In this document: in pieces, positions 11,597 to 21,576 of the stretch
How positions within the stretch are numbered: the first letter of the stretch is position 1
Layout of the letters: the number at the start of each line of letters is the position of its first letter
Assembly: GCA_036898135.1 (NCBI GenBank)
Contig: CM072513.1
Span: 15,367,022 to 15,431,021, forward strand
Length of the DNA stretch: 64,000 nucleotides
Reading direction: 5' to 3'
From: Oncomelania hupensis
Lineage: Eukaryota > Mollusca > Gastropoda > Littorinimorpha > Pomatiopsidae
Made by a program: the position numbers and the translations under genes
The notes under the pieces: generated by a model
What the model saw: only the letters and a program-made list of their open reading frames with translations
Databases searched by the model: none
Told to the model about the DNA's origin: nothing

Positions 11597-11813
11597 TGTG
11601 TTATAATAAAGGGTAATTGTAGATTATAGTCACACGACACCGGAGCGTATAGGCAACTACTGGTCACATTATTCTGACACCAGCGAACCAGTTGATGGTA
11701 AGGGGAAAATAGTATGGTCACACTTTGGCCAATCCGGGATTCGAACCAGGCACCTTTCGGCTACTAGTAAGCCGCTCTACCAACTGAGCCACCCGGCCCC
11801 ACTGTGTTATAAT
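11597..11813 (-). mobile_element. tRNA-derived SINE, family B, with 11-bp target-site duplication
   Basis: TGTGTTATAAT flanks the element perfectly (11597-11607 and 11803-11813). On the minus strand the element begins GGGGCCGGGTGGCTCAGTTG, continues GTAGAGCGGC (box A region) and has box B at CTGGTTCGAATCCCGG. A body of about 120 bases follows and contains GACTATAATCTACA near its end. The head still looks like a tRNA half-cloverleaf. A second copy lies at 43151-43327 on the plus strand. Confidence 0.9.
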
Positions 11814-12721
11814 CACTTTTTCCCTTTGTTATCTAAGTGGTTGTTGCCAGTTTTATAGCTTAACGTAGTAGTGAATACAAAACCGAGGTAACAATAATCG
11901 TTGGCTACTTCTAATTCAATTCCATCAAAATGCCAATGTTCACTTCGTCCAAGGTACCCGTTGTTATACCCCTATTACACAGGACGAAGACTGCGCTACG
12001 ATCATAAAAATCAGCCAAAACGTGGTGATTACATCGGGATTCCGGTGCAGTAACATCGTGAAAGATCGTGGACAATCGGGATGCTTCACGACTCCGCCAC
12101 GTAAGTTTTGACCATGTTCAAAGTAGTGGGGTCGCGGTATTGTGAGATCGTAGTGACAGCGTGGTGGACGCGTAGTGACAGCGTGGTGGACGCGTAGTAG
12201 GATCGGGATAACAACGACGTCATCGTAATAAAGTTGTGGGACTCGCGTACAAGGGTGTGGCTTGGTCAACCCATCAACACTCTCGCAATAAACAGTAGTA
12301 CGAACGTAACACCAACGGCGATATCAAGATCGTAGTGTACTCGCCATGACACGTCATAATAGCGTGGTTATGACGCAAGAGATTCGTACTGGGGACGTAT
12401 CAACAGCGTGGACAAAACGCAGTAGGATCATAGTAAAGGTCACACAGACGGCTGGTTTTCCTTTTTATTCTATGTTGCTGCCACGTTTAGTCACGCTGTT
12501 AAATCGTGGGTTTGTCGTGGATGGGTGTAGCGAGGTATGTTAACTTCTGATTTCAGTCCGTCGCAATTTTCTTTGAAACAATTGACAGTTGATAATGAGA
12601 GCCAAATGGTGTAGATGAAATTACAGTAACATCATCAACAAAAAGTAAAATAAATAGTTCTATCAAACCAGGTAATAGTTGAATCCCATGACGACCTGAA
12701 TCAGTAGAGAATGAGAGAGAT

Positions 12722-12725
<4 letters not shown>
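11814..12725. other. No recognisable gene; CpG-containing degenerate repeats
   Basis: Between about 12000 and 12440, GTGGTGGACGCGTAGT and GATCGTAGTG-like words recur. AGTGACAGCGTGGTGGACGC is directly repeated near 12152 and 12174. No protein frame is supported. Confidence 0.45.

Positions 12726-12787
<62 letters not shown>
12726..12787. repeat. (GA)n microsatellite
   Basis: Long perfect GA run with a purine-rich right flank. Confidence 0.95.
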
Positions 12788-12790
<3 letters not shown>

Positions 12791-13800
12791 GAGAGCGAGA
12801 GAGGGAGGCGTGAGGTGAAGGGGAGAGAAGGGGAGGCAGACAGCAGACAGACAGGATAGACAAACAGACAAACAATGCTACAAGAAAAAAGGTGTCGATT
12901 TTAAAAAAAAAGAGAGAGAACATTATGCGCATAATTATTAGACAAGATATAATATTTTTAACAAAAACACCATGAGAACGCTAGCTCACCACAGCAGTTT
13001 TCAAGGAACGTTGCAACAAATTATTTAACATTACAAAAGCGCAGCATTCGGTATTTACACTTAATGACAACAAAAGTTCCCTTCTGTCCTTCACTTTCGA
13101 CTAAAAGAGTCCACACATAAAATAACACCAGACCGAGCATTAGGGGTGGAAGGGTCAAGGAAACGACAATGTAAAAATCGTGCAAAACCAGAGACCTACC
13201 CATCTTCCATCCTTCGTGCCACGCTTTAATTCCCCCCCCACTACCCTCCACCCCCTCTACCTTAACCCACTGTCACTCACCCCACCGTCACCCCGCAGCT
13301 TTCTCCTCCCACCAGGCCTCATGTTTCTCGATGACTAAACTTCTATTTTGAGAAAGAGGTATTAAAAGGGTTCAATCTCAAGCTTGGCAGTAACTCTGTC
13401 ACTCGCGGTCATCTCGTGTCAATGGCGCCGTCGCAATATGAATGATGCAAGCACGCTCGTAACCGAAACAAGATTTCTTCATAGCGAGTATCATGGTGGG
13501 TGGGTGGGTGGTGGGGTGAGGGATTACATGGTGCAATGGTGTTGTATAGTATTTGCTCAATGTCCAGGATTTGAAGTCATGAGACTACTGAAAATAACGA
13601 TAGTAACCGTTACTTTCAAATTCACTACAAGTATCACAAATTGAAGCGGCTGAAGAAGACCGAGAAGAAAAAAGGGAAGAGAATAATGGAAATAAAACAC
13701 AAAAGCATCAATAAAATATCAATGACCACCAACCCTTTTAGTGCATTTTTAATATATTATTTTGTTTTCTCTCTCTCACTCTCTAATTTTCTCTGTGTGT
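12788..13800. other. No recognisable gene
   Basis: Includes a GGTGGGTGGGTGGTGGGG stretch at about 13495-13515, which could form a G-quadruplex. No supported frame. Confidence 0.4.
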
Positions 13801-14110
13801 GGGTTAGTTAGTTAGTTGTTAATTGCTTACAGGGTCCAGCGGACTGCAAAGAGCCGACTCAGGACCACAAAATCAGGATTACAAATTGGTTGAAAGAGGA
13901 CTCACCCCTGATCCGTGTAAAAGATCTGCTGAAACAACCTTAGTGGTAACACTGAAAGCACTCCACCAGTCGGTCACTTTATAATAAAGGCAGAGACGCT
14001 GGGGCTATACTCTAATTTATTAAACTCCCGTGTACAAAAACAAAATATTAACATCATTATAGAATATCAACAAAACACATACATATAAAATGCCTACATT
14101 GCTAAATAAT
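13801..14110 (-). mobile_element. Family D retroposon, diverged long copy
   Basis: The copy shares GGGTCCAGCGGACT, AAAAGATCTGCTGAAACAAC, CTCCACCAG..GTCACTTTA and the terminal AACAAAACACATACATATAA with the element at 19739-20041. The putative tail lies on the left (GTTAGTTAGTTAGTTG), consistent with minus-strand orientation. No clear target duplication was found. Confidence 0.7.
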
Positions 14111-14461
14111 AATATCATAGGAAGCCCTAGTGACTATTGGTCAGACAGAGCATGCCAGTATATAGACAGGGATGACTGGCACTAGCTCGAGTACAACAAC
14201 ACCTAGTCTACAGCGCGCGTCAATGTTGAAGTTTGAACAAACAAACAAACAAACAAAAACTTGAATTGGTAGGACACAGGACAATGTGCCTGCGTTTCAA
14301 TTCCAGCACACACAACAACTGCAATAACAAAAAGAAACACACAAAAGCACCAAAAATGATATTATTGAATCCGCATCATTAACATTAACTCTTTCCACCG
14401 CTACCTCCTGTCCTGACTAACAACTGCCACAACACCCATCTCTAGCTTTCTCACTCGCCTA
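14111..14461. other. No gene; possible tRNA-like remnant
   Basis: TTGGTAGGACACAGGACAAT followed by CGTTTCAATTCCAGC near 14260-14310 resembles the 3' half of a tRNA-type promoter. The AAAC run at 14240-14257 precedes it. Confidence 0.3.
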
Positions 14462-15955
14462 CCATTTCTCTCCTCTCTAGCGCCGTTCTGGCGAACCATC
14501 CATTTCTCTCCTCTCTAGCGCCGTTCTGGCGAACCATCCATTTCTCTCCTCTCTAGCGCCGTTCTGGCGAACCATCCATTTCTCTTTTCTCTATCGCCGT
14601 TCTGGCGAACCATTCATTTCTCTCCTCTCTAGCGCCGTTCTGGCGAACCATTCATTTCTCTCCTCTCTAGCGCCGTTCTGGCGAACCATCCATTTCTCTT
14701 TTCTCTATCGCCGTTCTGGCGAACCATCCATTTCTCTCCTCTCTAGCGCCGTTCTGGCGAACCATCCATTTCTCTCCTCTCTAGCGCCGTTCTGGCGAAC
14801 CATTCATTTCTCTCCTCTCTAGCGCCGTTCTGGCGAACCATCCATTTCTCTTTTCTCTATCGCCGTTCTGGCGAACCATCCATTTCTCTCCTCTCTAGCG
14901 CCGTTCTGGCGAACCATCCATTTCTATCCTCTCTAGCGCCGTTCTGGCGAACCATTCATTTCTCTCCTCTCTAGCGCCGTTCTGGCGAACCATCCATTTC
15001 TCTCCTCTCTAGCGCCGTTCTGGCGAACCATTCATTTCTCTCCTCTCTATCGCCGTTCTGGCGAACCATTCATTTCTCTCTTCTCTATCGCCGTTCTGGC
15101 GAACCATCCATTTCTCTCTTCTCTATCGCCGTTCTGGCGAACCATTCATTTCTCTTTTCTCTATCGCCGTTCTGGCGAACCATCCATTTCTCTTTTCTCT
15201 ATCGCCGTTCTGGCGAACCATCCATTTCTCTTTTTTCTATCGCCGTTCTGGCGAACCATTCATTTCTCTTTTCTCTATCGCCGTTCTGGCGAACCATCCA
15301 TTTCTCTTTTCTCTATCGCCGTTCTGGCGAACCATCCATTTCTCATTTCTCTATCGCCGTTCTGGCGAACCATCCATTTCTCTCCTCTCTATCGCCGTTC
15401 TGGCGAACCATTCATTTCTCTCCTCTCTATCGCCGTTCTGGCGAACCATTCATTTCTCTCCTCTCTATCGCCGTTCTGGCGAACCATCCATTTCTCTCCT
15501 CTCTAGCGCCGTTCTGGCGAACCATCCATTTATCTCCTCTCTATCGCCGTTCTGGCGAACCATCCATTTCTTTCCTCTCTAGCGCCGTTCTGGCGAACCA
15601 TTCATTTCTCTCCTCTCTAGCGCCGTTCTGGCGAACCATTCATTTCTCTCCTCTCTATCGCCGTTCTGGCGAACCATCCATTTCTTTCCTCTCTAGCGCC
15701 GTTCTGGCGAACCATCCATTTCTTTCCTCTCTAGCGCCGTTCTGGCGAACCATTCATTTCTCTCCTCTCTATCGCCGTTCTGGCGAACCATCCATTTCTC
15801 TCCTCTCTAGCGCCGTTCTGGCGAACCATCCATTTCTCTCCTCTCTAGCGCCGTTCTGGCGAACCATTCATTTCTCTCCTCTCTAGCGCCGTTCTGGCGA
15901 ACCATCCATTTCTCTCCTCTCTAGCGCCGTTCTGGCGAACCATTCATTTCTCTCC
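14462..15955. repeat. 38-bp minisatellite, about 39 copies
   Basis: The unit contains GCGCCGTTCTGGCGAACCAT followed by a CCATTTCTCTCCTCTCTA-type pyrimidine half. Main variable sites are AGCGCC or ATCGCC, CCATTT or TCATTT, and CTCCTCTC or CTTTTCTC. CGCC-GTTCT-GGCG can form a small hairpin in each unit. The length is constant through the array, with variant types interspersed. No frame stays open for long. Confidence 0.98.
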
Positions 15956-16229
15956 AAGTACAGGGTCGCCGTAACTTCTTTTTTTTTTTTTTACTTGATG
16001 AGGCAGAAGACCATTCTTCCTCGGCCATGATGCAAAAAGATTGTTCATTTGGGCTCGTGATGATGCTGAAGATCGTTCAATCTCCCCCTTGATGTACATA
16101 GGAAAAGGTCATCGCCTTCACCTACACTTTCGATCATAGGGAAAAGAAATAGAGAGCAGTTAACGACCTCCCTTTTTCTAGGACCAGCGTAGTTAGGGTG
16201 GCGCTCGCCTCCTTTTCACGCCTCTCCTT
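15956..16229. other. Degenerate 33-bp repeats, left block
   Basis: GATGAGGCAGAAGACCATTC and GATGATGCTGAAGATCGTTC near 15997-16090 are diverged units of the repeat at 17020-17140. The rest is unidentified. Confidence 0.5.
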
Positions 16230-16417
16230 TAATAATGATATTGCCCATCTTCTACAAGTGACTTGCATTTACCCCACATGTTTAAGTGGTGAATGTGTGT
16301 TTGTTGTGTAGGTAGGAGTGTCTGTAACATGTCAGCATGTAAGCCTATGCTGGTTACAAATCGCCGCTCCGAGTCTGATTTAGGTAAGCCGCGTATATAA
16401 TTAATTATTATTATCCC

Positions 16418-16500
<83 letters not shown>
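16230..16500 (+). mobile_element. SINE family E, 5' truncated, with (TTA)n tail
   Basis: Matches the 3' body of the family E copies at 44155 and 50769: a GACTTGCATTTACC block, GTGTGTTTGTTGTGTAGGTA, and CGCCGCTCCGAGTCTGATTT, ending in a long TTA tail (16421-16500). The head and central domain are missing. Confidence 0.75.
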
Positions 16501-16501
<1 letters not shown>

Positions 16502-16783
16502 CGGATAGTGCAGTGGTTGGAGCACTCGCTTCGCTACTGTGTCGCAAGTTAAGCACCGTCCAGTGCGGTTAGCACTTGGATGGGTGAAGCGACAACTAAC
16601 AACGTTCCCAGTTGACTCAACTGTGACTGAGTACCTACTCTCTTAAGGGTGGGGAAGGTAAAGCAGCGAGGGAGAGAGATGGGCATCACCCTCATTACGC
16701 TGGCCCAAGATAAGTGTGATCTCCAACATCACGCTCCCCTACGGCCACAAGGCTATGGGACTACCTTTACCTTTACCTTTACC

Positions 16784-16860
<77 letters not shown>
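16501..16860 (+). mobile_element. Possible 5S rRNA-derived SINE with (TTA)n tail
   Basis: AAGTTAAGCACCGTCCAGTG followed by CGGTTAGCACTTGGATGGGT closely resembles the internal promoter of metazoan 5S rRNA genes (box A, intermediate element, box C). The upstream part does not look like the 5S 5' end, so it is not an intact 5S gene. The body ends in three CTTTAC units and a (TTA)n tail (16786-16860). 5S-headed SINEs (SINE3) are an established class. Membership is inferred. Confidence 0.55.
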
Positions 16861-16986
16861 CTTTTGACGCTGTACTGTTCCAGATTCCAAACAGAGCCAT
16901 GTACGCCACTCATGGCTGAGTGGACTCGGGTCCTTGTTACGCAATTTTTTTTAAGGCAGTCACCAATCAATCTCGAAGCAGTACGA

Positions 16987-17152
16987 GCATATGTGCCCTA
17001 ACCGCTTCCATATATCGATCCTCCCACCCTTCGATGGTGCAGAAGATGGTTCATCGTCTCCCCTTGATGATGCACAAGATGGTTCATTGTCTACCTCTGA
17101 TGATGCAGTAGATCGTTCATTGTCTCCCCTTGCTGGCAATGCCCCTTAATCT
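16987..17152 (+). repeat. 33-bp repeats in a short open frame
   Basis: Three units of GATGATGCAGAAGATGGTTC-type sequence plus CTCCCCTT. A frame from ATG near 16989 to a stop near 17151 would encode 54 residues with acidic 11-residue repeats (DDAQDGSLSTS-like). No domain is recognised. It could be a remnant of a repetitive coding exon or a plain minisatellite. Confidence 0.45.
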
Positions 17153-17277
17153 GACGCCGTGTTATCAGTCTCGCCCCTGCGCCGTTCTGTATTATTGATG
17201 GGAGAAGATAGCCGCAACGTGTGCTACCCCATGTCCCTCTGTTCCAGCCACTGCTGAGATAATTGCAAAGAAAAAAG

Positions 17278-17336
17278 CGATCAAGAGGGATGACGGAGGA
17301 AGAGAGTGAGAGAGATACAGAGAGAGAGTGAGAGAG

Positions 17337-17379
<43 letters not shown>

Positions 17380-17412
17380 CAGACAGACCGACCGACAGAC
17401 AGACAGACAGAC
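17278..17412. repeat. (GA)n and (ACAG)n microsatellites
   Basis: GA tracts with ATACAG interruptions, then ACAG units from about 17381. Confidence 0.9.
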
Positions 17413-17539
17413 ATAGGGAGAAACAGGTACAGGAACTCATCAAATAGGTACAGGAACTCATTCATACCACTTGCCATTCAAGCACATAACAAACAAGTCG
17501 GTAGGTCTTACTAAACATACTCTACAACTCTCATGCAGC

Positions 17540-17911
17540 TTGGTTTAATTATTGTTTTTATTGTCCTTTTATAAATTATAGTTTATATGTTTATACACTA
17601 ATAAGTTTTAAATACCCATATTTATCTGTTCTTATGTTAACCCGTTTTATTGCTTATTTATAATATTTGCATTATGAAAATATGTCCATGTGTTTGAAGG
17701 AATGTGTATAAATATTTTAATTCCTTTGTTTCAATACTTTTCTTTTTATTTATCACTTGTAAGAAACATGCGTCTTTATGTGTGTGTAAAAGAAGAATGA
17801 ATGGACATGTTTAATTGACAGACAATGTAATTTCCATGATTTAGGATTAATAAAGTAATATCTTATCTTATCTTATCTTATCTTATCTTATCTTATCTTA
17901 TCTTATCTTAA
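17540..17911 (+). mobile_element. LINE 3' UTR with (ATCTT)n tail
   Basis: AT-rich sequence ends GATTTAGGATTAATAAAGTA and then at least nine ATCTT units. This matches the 3' terminus style of the LINEs at 5700 and 10029. No protein remnant is visible, so the 5' boundary is approximate. Confidence 0.55.
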
Positions 17912-17969
17912 CAGCCAAACAGAGAGAGGACCTGGAAGTCACGAGGAACTGACTTTGTGACTAGGTGCG

Positions 17970-18007
17970 GCCAAGAAGAAGAACAAGAAGAACAACAAAA
18001 ACAACAA

Positions 18008-18051
<44 letters not shown>

Positions 18052-18249
18052 GGATGATGATGATGATTATGTTGATGATGATGATGATGATCATCATCAT
18101 GAGAAAGAAGAAGATGATGATGATGATAATGATGATAACGATAATAGTGATGAAGGAAAACAACAAGAACAAGAAGCTGAGCATGAAGAAGAAGAAGAAG
18201 AAGAAGAAGAAGAAGAAGAAGAAGAAGAAGAAGAAGAAGAAGAAGAAGA
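17970..18249. repeat. Compound (GAT)n and (GAA)n region
   Basis: GAA/CAA-rich start, GAT runs (about 18007-18090), then GAA (18184-18249). The acidic open frame of 102 residues is a triplet-repeat product. Confidence 0.92.
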
Positions 18250-18313
18250 CTTTACAATAGCCTAATTCTCAGTCTTGGTTTACAAGACAAATTACTAAAA
18301 TTACCACATTCCC

Positions 18314-18391
18314 ATTACACGATTACATTACATGATTATTGCTTTAAGTCCAGCGGACTCTTCCGAGCCAAATCAGGACCAATTACACGAT
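18314..18391 (-). mobile_element. 58-bp family D mini-insertion with 10-bp target-site duplication
   Basis: ATTACACGAT flanks the insert at 18314-18323 and 18382-18391. The insert (18324-18381) consists of a TACATTACA tail and the terminal block with AAGTCCAGCGGACTCTTCCG and CAAATCAGGACC, identical in order to the longer copy at 19739-20041. It is truncated just after the GGACC arm that can pair with GGTCC in other copies. Confidence 0.85.
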
Positions 18392-18423
18392 CAAAAGCAT
18401 TTAGAGTACTAGGAGATAGATCG

Positions 18424-18481
18424 GAGCCACATCTAAGAGAAAGAGAGATAGAGGGGGGGGGGGAGAGAGAGAGGAGAAAGA

Positions 18482-18551
<70 letters not shown>
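18424..18551. repeat. (GA)n microsatellite with G-run
   Basis: A GGGGGGGGG run near 18452 and GA dinucleotides to 18551. Confidence 0.95.
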
Positions 18552-18552
<1 letters not shown>

Positions 18553-18974
18553 CGCAGGCCTTGAAACAAGAGAACAATTGAATAAGCGGCTGTAGACAAT
18601 TCAGTTGCCGCATCGCTGGAGGCGCACACATCAATCAGCCTGGTACAAGTTAATCCAGTGGCGGCACGTTGTTAAATACCGAATAGAATCACCAAGCTTG
18701 TTTCCCCATGTAGGCCATTACTTTTATTGTCGTTGATGCAGCTGAAAATAAGCTCAACTACATTTTTAACGACAAAGACCATTGCGACGCTCACTGGGTC
18801 ACAATGCTGTATTATAAAATGGAGGATCACGATAATAAACTGCAATAATACACAATCCCTTCAGCGGAAGAAGCGCAAGGTCAGTTTGAAGAAACGCACG
18901 CACACGCTCAACTTTGAAAACAATAGCCCATCAGCGACTCGACGCATGATGAGATAATGATAAGGGTGATGATG

Positions 18975-19013
18975 TTAATGTCGAGGGGGGAGAGAGAGAT
19001 AGAGGGAGGGAGG

Positions 19014-19065
<52 letters not shown>

Positions 19066-19066
19066 C

Positions 19067-19142
<76 letters not shown>
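18975..19142. repeat. Compound (GA)n and (GAT)n microsatellite
   Basis: GA tract (about 18985-19061), then about 25 GAT units. The polyaspartate and polyserine frames are repeat products. Confidence 0.95.
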
Positions 19143-19738
19143 AACGTCAACGACGACGCGGCACTACTCCTGCTCATGAATAGGACGGTGCTACTAATGC
19201 TACTAACGTTCACGATGATGTCAAAGATGACGAAGACAACGAAGAAGATGATCTTTTTGTTACACTGCCGTGGGTAATTTTATTTGTTTGTTGGGTGGGG
19301 AGGAGTCCGGGGTGGATGATGGTGTGTGTGTTTGAATACATAGACTCACATCGCTATGCATGCGTGTCAATTAACGTTACTCTCAGCAAACTCTCAACGA
19401 CTTTCTCAAACGTTAAATCGCCGGACAGTTGTGTGGGACAGAAAGCACGCAAAGATAAAGATGATTTCCATGGCAGACTGCCCTTAAGCAGCACCCAGCA
19501 GCCAAAGAGTTATGCTTGTTAACCCTTTGATGACAACCGCACCAATCTTTGGTCAACGGCAATTTCAGCAATTTGAAAGAACAATAAATTCTTTTCAGAT
19601 CATCCATATTCAACGAGAACGGCAGCGAAAGAACTAAGAATAATAACTCTTTGACGACATATGCAGCAATCATTTGTACATAGTGCAACCTCTGCAAACC
19701 CGGTCAGTTGGACCAATGGCTTGAGACATTCCGAATTA
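19143..19738. other. No recognisable gene
   Basis: The GGTCAGTTGGACCAATGGCT motif near 19702 recurs downstream (see 20042-21079). No supported frame. Confidence 0.4.
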
Positions 19739-20041
19739 AAGGCAGTCGTCATTACATTACATTACATTACATAATTGTTGCTTTAGGTCCAGCGGACTCT
19801 TCCGAGCCAAATCAGGACCGGACAACCCCCAATTCGCATAAAAGATCTGCTGAAACAACCCTAGTGGGAAAACTGAATGCCCTCCACCAGCCAGTCACTT
19901 TACAATAAAGACATCCCACGCAGGGGACGGCTGAGGCTTCACCCCAACTTATCGAACCCCTGTTTACAAAAACAAAATAGAATACAAACATCATTATAAA
20001 TTATCAACAAAACACATACATATAAAATAAGGCAGTCGTCA
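19739..20041 (-). mobile_element. Family D retroposon with 13-bp target-site duplication
   Basis: AAGGCAGTCGTCA flanks the element perfectly (19739-19751 and 20029-20041). The 277-base insert carries a (TTACA)n tail on its left end, so it lies on the minus strand. Next comes the block GGTCCAGCGGACTCTTCCGA, which ends in CAAATCAGGACC and has GGTCC and GGACC arms. The body ends in ACACATACATATAAAAT. No reverse-transcriptase frame was seen, so it is a non-autonomous element or a truncated LINE 3' end. Confidence 0.9.
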
Positions 20042-21079
20042 AAGAAACGGCTAAGGTTCTTAAGTCTTTAATAGAATAACAGTTGACCGCAGAAGAAGTC
20101 TTATTTATTACTCATGTAATAGGTCTTAATTCGCAATTATCCAGCTTAAGAGTTGCTCAAGGCGCTGGCAGATCTTGCTGCTGAAAAGTCTCCGATAATA
20201 TTCGCAGCAGTCGGTCAATTGGACCAATGATCTCAGATTATCCGACTCAAACTGGACCAATTACCGTCATGAAGACTGAAGGATACTAATCCTGTGGTGA
20301 CATGCGCGGCCCGGTTTGTCATCAGGCAGTCACAGCAGTCTATTATTTTACAATACGTTACCACAGACCATATGCGTTGTTCACGCCCGCCAGCGACAAA
20401 GTTCAGCTTGTTAGCTCACTGATGCTCAACGAGAAGTCTCAACAAACAGTCTGGTCAATTGGACCAACGATCTAGGACGACCAATGCTCCCAGACCATCC
20501 CAACCAACCCTAGAAGAAGCAGAGCTGTTCAGTTCAGTTCAGTGGATAGATTTACGTCCCCGGACACAGTGCGTATAGGGGACAAACTCAGAGCTTTTAT
20601 GTTTTAAAGTGAAATTGGAAAGTCAGTTTTAAAACTTGGGCGGTAATCTCTGAAAATGTAAAACATTGTAGGAAAGGCATTCACAATTACAATTCTTTGA
20701 TAGCATCCAGATCACTTATTTGTCAATGGGGAGTCTTAGTCATCTGAACCCAATTTTTTTTAAATAGAACGGGGAGCAAAAGAGTTAAGTTAGTTAACGA
20801 TTTTGTTTTACAACCGCAGTACCGTGTAATCGTGTGTCGACGAGCATCTTCGCCAATCCTGGTCGTACTAGCATTCAACAAGTTTATTGTGGATTCTCAA
20901 AGGAAAGAAGAAGACGTGAAACTCTTCCCTTTGCTACTCCATCGAGACTGGAAGCAACTAATTTGAATTCACTCTCTGCGACGACCGTGACCAACTTTCA
21001 AACAAATATAGTCAAAGGTGGTTAAGAGTTGACAAAATAAATTATGCCGCAGTGGGTTTTTTCAGTTCTGCTACAAATG
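20042..21079. other. No gene; spaced GGTCAATTGGACC motif and a SINE F scrap
   Basis: GGTCAATTGGACCAATGATC starts at 20213 and a near-copy starts at 20453. A partial GGACCAATTACC lies near 20263. TTAAGAGTTGCTCAAGGCGC near 20148 resembles a SINE family F segment on the minus strand. Confidence 0.45.
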
Positions 21080-21215
21080 TTTTAGTTTAAAATCCAGTAA
21101 TTGTCCAATGATTTTAAATAGTCCAGTACAATGATTTTAAATAATCTAGTCTAGTAACTTTACAATGATTTTAAATAATCCAGAAACTTTACAATGATTT
21201 TAAATAGCCCAGTAA
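21080..21215. repeat. Degenerate tandem repeat of about 30 bp
   Basis: CAATGATTTTAAATA and TCCAGTA/TCCAGAA words alternate for four to five units. Confidence 0.75.
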
Positions 21216-21576
21216 TGTTACATACAATGCCTTTATCATTTTATATTCGTCCAAGTTGCTGCATCAATTGGGGCCAGTTTTATGAACGGATCTAAGGAAC
21301 GAATAGAAGACTGACACCTCTAAGCTATAACCTATACTCGTTCACAAAACTGTAGCGGTGTTCCACATCTCTCATGCGCTTCAGATCTCTTGAGCCCGCA
21401 CAAGCTTAAACGCGTGGCAACAGTGGCCGCACGCGAACAAACAATGCTTAAGTCCGATAAAACAGTTTTACCGTAATTGCGAGACGGGGACTCACTCCCG
21501 GGTTTCTAGAGTATCGGAGGCCCGACAATGGGAGGTTTGGAACGAGAAAGGAGAAAGAGAGGAAGGAAACAACTGA
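21216..21576. other. No recognisable gene
   Basis: Unidentified sequence between a tandem repeat and an RTE 3' end. Confidence 0.4.

Noticed and set aside
14462..15955. CRISPR array
   Set aside because: The repeats are contiguous with no unique spacers, and the context is eukaryotic.
16501..16640. Functional 5S rRNA gene
   Set aside because: Only the internal promoter region matches; the 5' and 3' ends of 5S rRNA are not present.
17957..18265. Acidic 102-residue frame
   Set aside because: Triplet-repeat product of GAT and GAA arrays.
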